A DNA stretch of 26,661 bases from CAZSVI01 sp964610205 (GTDB lineage Bacteria > Bacillota > Clostridia > DSM-8532), in assembly GCA_964610205.1 (NCBI GenBank), contig CAZSVI010000045.1:1-26661 (forward strand). Direction: 5' to 3'. The position numbers and the translations under genes are program-made. Below the pieces are notes generated by a model that was not told the DNA's origin, searched no databases, and saw only the letters and a list, made by a program, of their open reading frames with translations. Shown here one piece after another: positions 23,481 to 26,661 of the stretch. How positions within the stretch are numbered: the stretch's first letter is position 1; each line of letters begins with the position of its first letter.

Positions 23481-24017
23481 ATGATAAAGAATATGCATAA
23501 TTCAAAAAAAATAGCATTGTCGGGAATCATTACAGCTTTAGGTGCCGTATCACTTTTTTTGGAAAATATAGTACCTACGGGGAAAATCGGTTTCTATGTT
23601 TTTGCCGGTTTTCTGCTTTCAATTGTCATTATAGAATGCGGTCTTATATATGGATGGATAAGTTTTAGTGCGGTATCCATGCTCGCTGTTCTTATTGTTC
23701 CTGATAAAATAGCCGTTACGCCATATGTTCTTTTTTTCGGTATATATTCTTTAATTAAAAGTCATATTGAGAAAATAGACAAAAATTCAGTTCAATGGAT
23801 TTTAAAGTTTCTTTATTTTAATCTATCTTTATACATCCTTTATATGATATCGGACATTGTATTCCCGGAATTGCTTTCGAGGTTTTTCGATGTGCTTCCA
23901 TTTTATGTGATAATCATAGTAATGCAAATAGCTTTTTTCCTTTATGATTGGATTTTCTCTTTATGGATTCAGTATTATCTTGAAAAAATCAAGCCTAAGC
24001 TCAGGAACCCATCATAA
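23481..24017 (+). CDS. Multi-pass membrane protein of unknown function
   Basis: The 178-residue protein has five or six hydrophobic segments (ALSGIITALGAVSLFLENIV and FLLSIVIIECGLIYGW, for example). The opening resembles small ECF-transporter S components, but I cannot assign a ligand or family. ATG 23481 follows AGGTGA by 4 bases; the in-frame ATG at 23349 would add an unlikely 44-residue polar extension. It follows the J-domain gene after 159 bases and precedes the amidase promoter. Confidence 0.75.
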   Translation: MIKNMHNSKKIALSGIITALGAVSLFLENIVPTGKIGFYVFAGFLLSIVIIECGLIYGWISFSAVSMLAVLIVPDKIAVTPYVLFFGIYSLIKSHIEKIDKNSVQWILKFLYFNLSLYILYMISDIVFPELLSRFFDVLPFYVIIIVMQIAFFLYDWIFSLWIQYYLEKIKPKLRNPS

Positions 24018-24070
24018 AATATTTCATTTCATTATCAATTTTGTGGACGAGTGTAACAATGTTTTTACAG

Positions 24071-24098
24071 TTGTGTTATTCATATTGCATTTTATAAT
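24071..24098 (+). promoter_or_regulatory. Promoter of the amidase gene
   Basis: TTGTGT (24071-24076), 16 bases, TATAAT (24093-24098). Transcription would start near 24105, just before the palindrome at 24109. Confidence 0.55.
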
Positions 24099-24108
24099 AG
24101 ATTATGTA

Positions 24109-24130
24109 AACATATTGTTAACAATATGTT
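24109..24130. promoter_or_regulatory. Perfect 22-base palindrome in the amidase leader
   Basis: The half-site AACATATTGTT is followed immediately by its exact reverse complement. It lies between the -10 box and the AGGAGG site (24135-24140). It could be a repressor operator or, in RNA, a hairpin shielding the ribosome site. Confidence 0.6.
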
Positions 24131-24149
24131 ATGCAGGAGGCAATAGAAT

Positions 24150-25202
24150 GTGATAAAAAAGTTAGCAGTCATTTTTCTTCTTCTGATTTTATTTTATGGA
24201 GTGCTGCCGGTTTCAGCCCGGGAAATCAACGAATACATACCATACGATGTGAATCTTTGGGTGGATAACCAACTTGTTGTAACAAACAGGGAGTATTTGA
24301 CGCAAAACGGTCACATGCTGGTTCCTGCCGAAGCGGTTGTTGAAATGTTGGGTGCTTCGCTCAGATGGGAACCGGATCAATGGGAAATAGGCATTCAGTC
24401 TGAAGAAAGGACACTTACCATGTATATTGCCAATTACCATTGCGCGAATGGCCCGGAGATCGAAAGAATGCCCGCACAGCCCACATTGCTCCGGGATACT
24501 GTTATGATTCCGCTCCGATATGTTGCTGAAGCCCTTGGAGCTGTGGTGGCATGGAACGGGAAAACCAAATCGGTGATTGTTTCAACGACAGGAGAAATCC
24601 AGGAACCTGCGGAAATTAAGAGTAAAGACCTGAACACGGAGTTACAAATGAAAAAAACAGTAGTGGTGGATCCGGGGCATGGTGGAAGCGATCCGGGTGC
24701 GGTTGCGGGAAAATACAAGGAGAAAGACTTAAACCTTCAAGTTGCGAAAATACTGAAAGAAATGCTTGCGGATGCCGGAGTTACAGTATATTTGACACGG
24801 GCAGAGGATAAATATGTCGGACTCTATGAAAGAGCGGCCATAGCCAACAACCTGAAGGCGGACTTACTTGTCAGTATTCACCACAACGCGTCCCCGAATA
24901 CCAGTGTAACAGGATTGATGTCTTTATATTATCCCACATCAAATAACCAGGGGATGAACGGGCAAAAACTGGCTCAAATCATACAGAAGAACATGGTAAG
25001 TGTGCTTAAGACGAAAGACTGGGGGATTATACCACGGCCAAATCTGGTTGTGTTAAGGGAAACAAGGATGCCTGCCGTGATTGCTGAATTGGGTTATATG
25101 ACCAATAAAGCGGAAATGGAGCGGATGGCTGCATATGAGTTCCAGAAACAGGCCGCGCAGTCCCTTTTCAATGGTATCATGGAAGCACTTCGGCAGCAGT
25201 AG
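24150..25202 (+). CDS. Secreted N-acetylmuramoyl-L-alanine amidase with N-terminal wall domain
   Basis: This exported enzyme cleaves the bond between N-acetylmuramic acid and L-alanine in peptidoglycan. Residues 1-23 are a signal peptide ending VSA. Residues about 30-147 are a copper-amine-oxidase-like domain (MLVPAEAVVEMLGA; VMIPLRYVAEALGA). Residues 168-348 are an Amidase_3 domain with zinc ligands His177 (DPGHGGSDPG), Glu191 and His244 (SIHHNAS), and catalytic Glu313 (VIAELGYMTN). The start is GTG 24150, 9 bases after AGGAGG; the ATG two bases earlier meets a stop at once. It resembles spore and growth amidases of the CwlD/LytC family but has its own N-terminal domain. The gene is monocistronic, with promoter, palindrome and terminator of its own. 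Confidence 0.94.
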   Translation: MIKKLAVIFLLLILFYGVLPVSAREINEYIPYDVNLWVDNQLVVTNREYLTQNGHMLVPAEAVVEMLGASLRWEPDQWEIGIQSEERTLTMYIANYHCANGPEIERMPAQPTLLRDTVMIPLRYVAEALGAVVAWNGKTKSVIVSTTGEIQEPAEIKSKDLNTELQMKKTVVVDPGHGGSDPGAVAGKYKEKDLNLQVAKILKEMLADAGVTVYLTRAEDKYVGLYERAAIANNLKADLLVSIHHNASPNTSVTGLMSLYYPTSNNQGMNGQKLAQIIQKNMVSVLKTKDWGIIPRPNLVVLRETRMPAVIAELGYMTNKAEMERMAAYEFQKQAAQSLFNGIMEALRQQ

Positions 25203-25226
25203 ACGGGTATACCCCGTCTTTTTTTT
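25201..25226 (+). terminator. Terminator of the amidase gene
   Basis: AGACGGG (25201-25207) pairs with CCCGTCT (25213-25219), with a 5-base loop and a run of eight Ts. The stem starts inside the stop codon. Confidence 0.9.
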
Positions 25227-25454
25227 GGATATATTTTTTCATATTCTTAAGTCACAGGGTCCATGCATAACTCAGCACCCGAACCACCCGCTGCTTTTCC
25301 GTACTTAACTACATAAAATGAATTTCTCACAGGCTTGGCTGTATTTATTGCGTATTATGCAAAGATAATATAGAATATTAGTAAATAATGAAGATTACAT
25401 ATAGAAAAGATATTTTCACAAAGTAGGTTTATTGTACTATAAGGGGGAGATGGT

Positions 25455-26661
25455 ATGGATTTTAATCAGGCCAACCGGGAATATACCGCTCTAAAGCAGG
25501 CTCTTGGTAACGGGACAATTACGCAACAGGATTTTTCCCGGAAAGTTGAACAGCTGAGGGTTAAGGCAGAGGGTGGCGTATGGTGGAAATTGGATGACAA
25601 ATCCGGAAATTGGCTGTTCTGGGATGGACAGTCATGGGTTTGGCCACAGAACCGGCCACAATCATCGGACAAATCAAAAGTTATAAAGAAAGAGGAACAA
25701 AATGCTCCAAAAACACTTCTTCAATTGTTGTGGGTAATGATAAAAGGTTTCTTCAAGAATATACCCAAAATTATAAAATCCCAGATGATAAGACTTATTA
25801 TAATTTTCATTGCTGTTTTTATTATTAACGCATACCTTGTCGTTGTTAAAAACGAAGGATTTTCTCCTACCGGCGGTAATAAATGGCTTCCCATAACCGC
25901 TCTTCCGGGCTTGATGAAATCAGCCACAATATTCTGGGCTTTTGCGGCGTTTTTTATAAGCAATATCATTGGCAGAATAAAGAGCAACGGCCTGAAAATA
26001 TTCTTTGGTGAAATTTTCGGTTTTCCGGGTTTCCTTTCAAAGAATTTTCAAGACAGCAATAAGAAAGGGCTGGTTACTTTTCTGGTTATGATTGCCGTAA
26101 CGCTTCCGTTAACACTTCTGTTCAAAAACAGCTATCTTTTGATATTATATGGTCTTATGGCATTTTTCTCATACACAACAAGGGAGAACGGCTTTTTGCT
26201 CTACGTTTTCAAACTGGGCAGCGATGATCTGAGAAAAATTCTAAAAAGGAAAGGCGCAGTGAATCCATCATTGTTGTATATTATGGTATTCAGTGTAGCG
26301 GTGACCTTTTTCCTGTCTTACGTTCTGCCCTGGAAACCGTATTCTATTATTATCCTTTCCATTATGCTTATCGTGCTGGCTATTCTGCGTCATAAAAACA
26401 GCATTTCTCCGGGAGCGGTAACAGCGGTTCTTACATTTGCAGTAACAAATATCGTACTGCTTAAAATTACAGGGCAGGTTTATGCAGATGACGGCGGGTG
26501 GCAGGAGGCAGGCGGTACATTCGACAGATGGATTAACAGCCAGGGAGCAGGCAGAGCGGTGAGTATGGGATTCCCTCCCGCATTAGGAGCTTTGCTGGGT
26601 ACTTTTCTTGGCGGCTTTGGAAGCGCTGTGGATTTATCCTCAACTCTAAGCGGTATTGACT
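25455..26661 (+). CDS. Multi-pass membrane protein with SHOCT-like/tryptophan-rich N-terminus, partial
   Basis: An open frame of 402 codons runs off the window end without a stop. The first 35 residues (YTALKQALGNGTITQQDF) are a short helical module like SHOCT. Next comes a tryptophan-rich segment of about 40-65 (GVWWKLDDKSGNWLFWDGQS) typical of a small beta domain used in bacterial membrane and signalling proteins. After a charged linker there are at least six membrane segments starting near residue 105, and a glycine-rich stretch with VYADDGGWQEAGG near residue 355. GGGGGAG precedes the ATG by 5 bases. The function is unknown; the C-terminus lies outside the window. Confidence 0.78.
   Translation, partial: MDFNQANREYTALKQALGNGTITQQDFSRKVEQLRVKAEGGVWWKLDDKSGNWLFWDGQSWVWPQNRPQSSDKSKVIKKEEQNAPKTLLQLLWVMIKGFFKNIPKIIKSQMIRLIIIFIAVFIINAYLVVVKNEGFSPTGGNKWLPITALPGLMKSATIFWAFAAFFISNIIGRIKSNGLKIFFGEIFGFPGFLSKNFQDSNKKGLVTFLVMIAVTLPLTLLFKNSYLLILYGLMAFFSYTTRENGFLLYVFKLGSDDLRKILKRKGAVNPSLLYIMVFSVAVTFFLSYVLPWKPYSIIILSIMLIVLAILRHKNSISPGAVTAVLTFAVTNIVLLKITGQVYADDGGWQEAGGTFDRWINSQGAGRAVSMGFPPALGALLGTFLGGFGSAVDLSSTLSGID

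Noticed and set aside
25610..25828. Plus-strand open frame of 72 codons
   Set aside because: It lies in another frame inside the long partial membrane-protein gene starting at 25455.

Overview
The window is a chromosomal stretch of a low-GC, Gram-positive, endospore-forming anaerobe, most likely a member of the Clostridia. The evidence is the gene content: SpoVM, YlbJ, Asp23/Gls24, the YceD-L32 pair, DUF5685 with a J-domain partner, copper-amine-oxidase-type wall domains, and ApbE with a NusG_II/Gx-transporter pair. AGGAGG ribosome sites and textbook sigma-A promoters (TTGACA, 16-17 bases, TATAAT) support this. A relative of the cellulolytic clostridia is my guess, not a demonstrated fact. 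I see no rRNA, tRNA, CRISPR array, transposase or prophage.

Layout. Positions 1-486: a structured repeat and a leader. 486-2411: a secreted phosphodiester-glycosidase/TPR protein. 2594-3811: NADP-type isocitrate dehydrogenase. 3812-4444: non-coding, with two tandem c-di-GMP-I riboswitch aptamers in front of a secreted transglutaminase-like protein (4445-5236). 5508-7110: an RluB-type pseudouridine synthase followed 4 bases later by a membrane protein. 7192-8427: glyA. 8605-9347: the YceD-L32 pair, closed by a strong terminator. 9432-10736: a DUF512 radical-SAM/PDZ protein. 10760-12226: promoter, a second copy of the structured repeat, then a family 4 glycosyltransferase. 12501-13058: mntP. 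13143-15361: a divergent redox module, with apbE on the minus strand and NusG_II plus Gx-transporter genes on the plus strand. 15489-15839: the tiny spoVM gene, convergent with rpmB. 16097-19328: recG, rsmD and coaD, all apparently starting at non-AUG codons. 19418-19855: a coiled-coil protein. 19905-21050: ylbJ on the minus strand. 21323-25202: Asp23, DUF5685, J-domain protein, membrane protein and a wall amidase. 25455 to the end: a membrane protein cut by the window edge.

How the genes work together. Much of the content is core housekeeping: translation (rluB, rpmF, rpmB, rsmD), C1 and TCA metabolism (glyA, icd), CoA synthesis (coaD) and DNA repair (recG). Layered on this are sporulation genes with sigma-E-like promoters (spoVM, ylbJ), surface functions (transglutaminase under c-di-GMP control, amidase, NAGPA protein) and a probable extracytoplasmic flavin/redox module.

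The most unusual items are a two-copy structured intergenic element with compensatory changes (10-181 and 10850-11010), a 61-base repeat bracketing apbE, an apparent AUU start in rsmD, and a perfect 22-base palindrome in the amidase leader. All function calls come from reading the sequence and recalling families; no database search was run.
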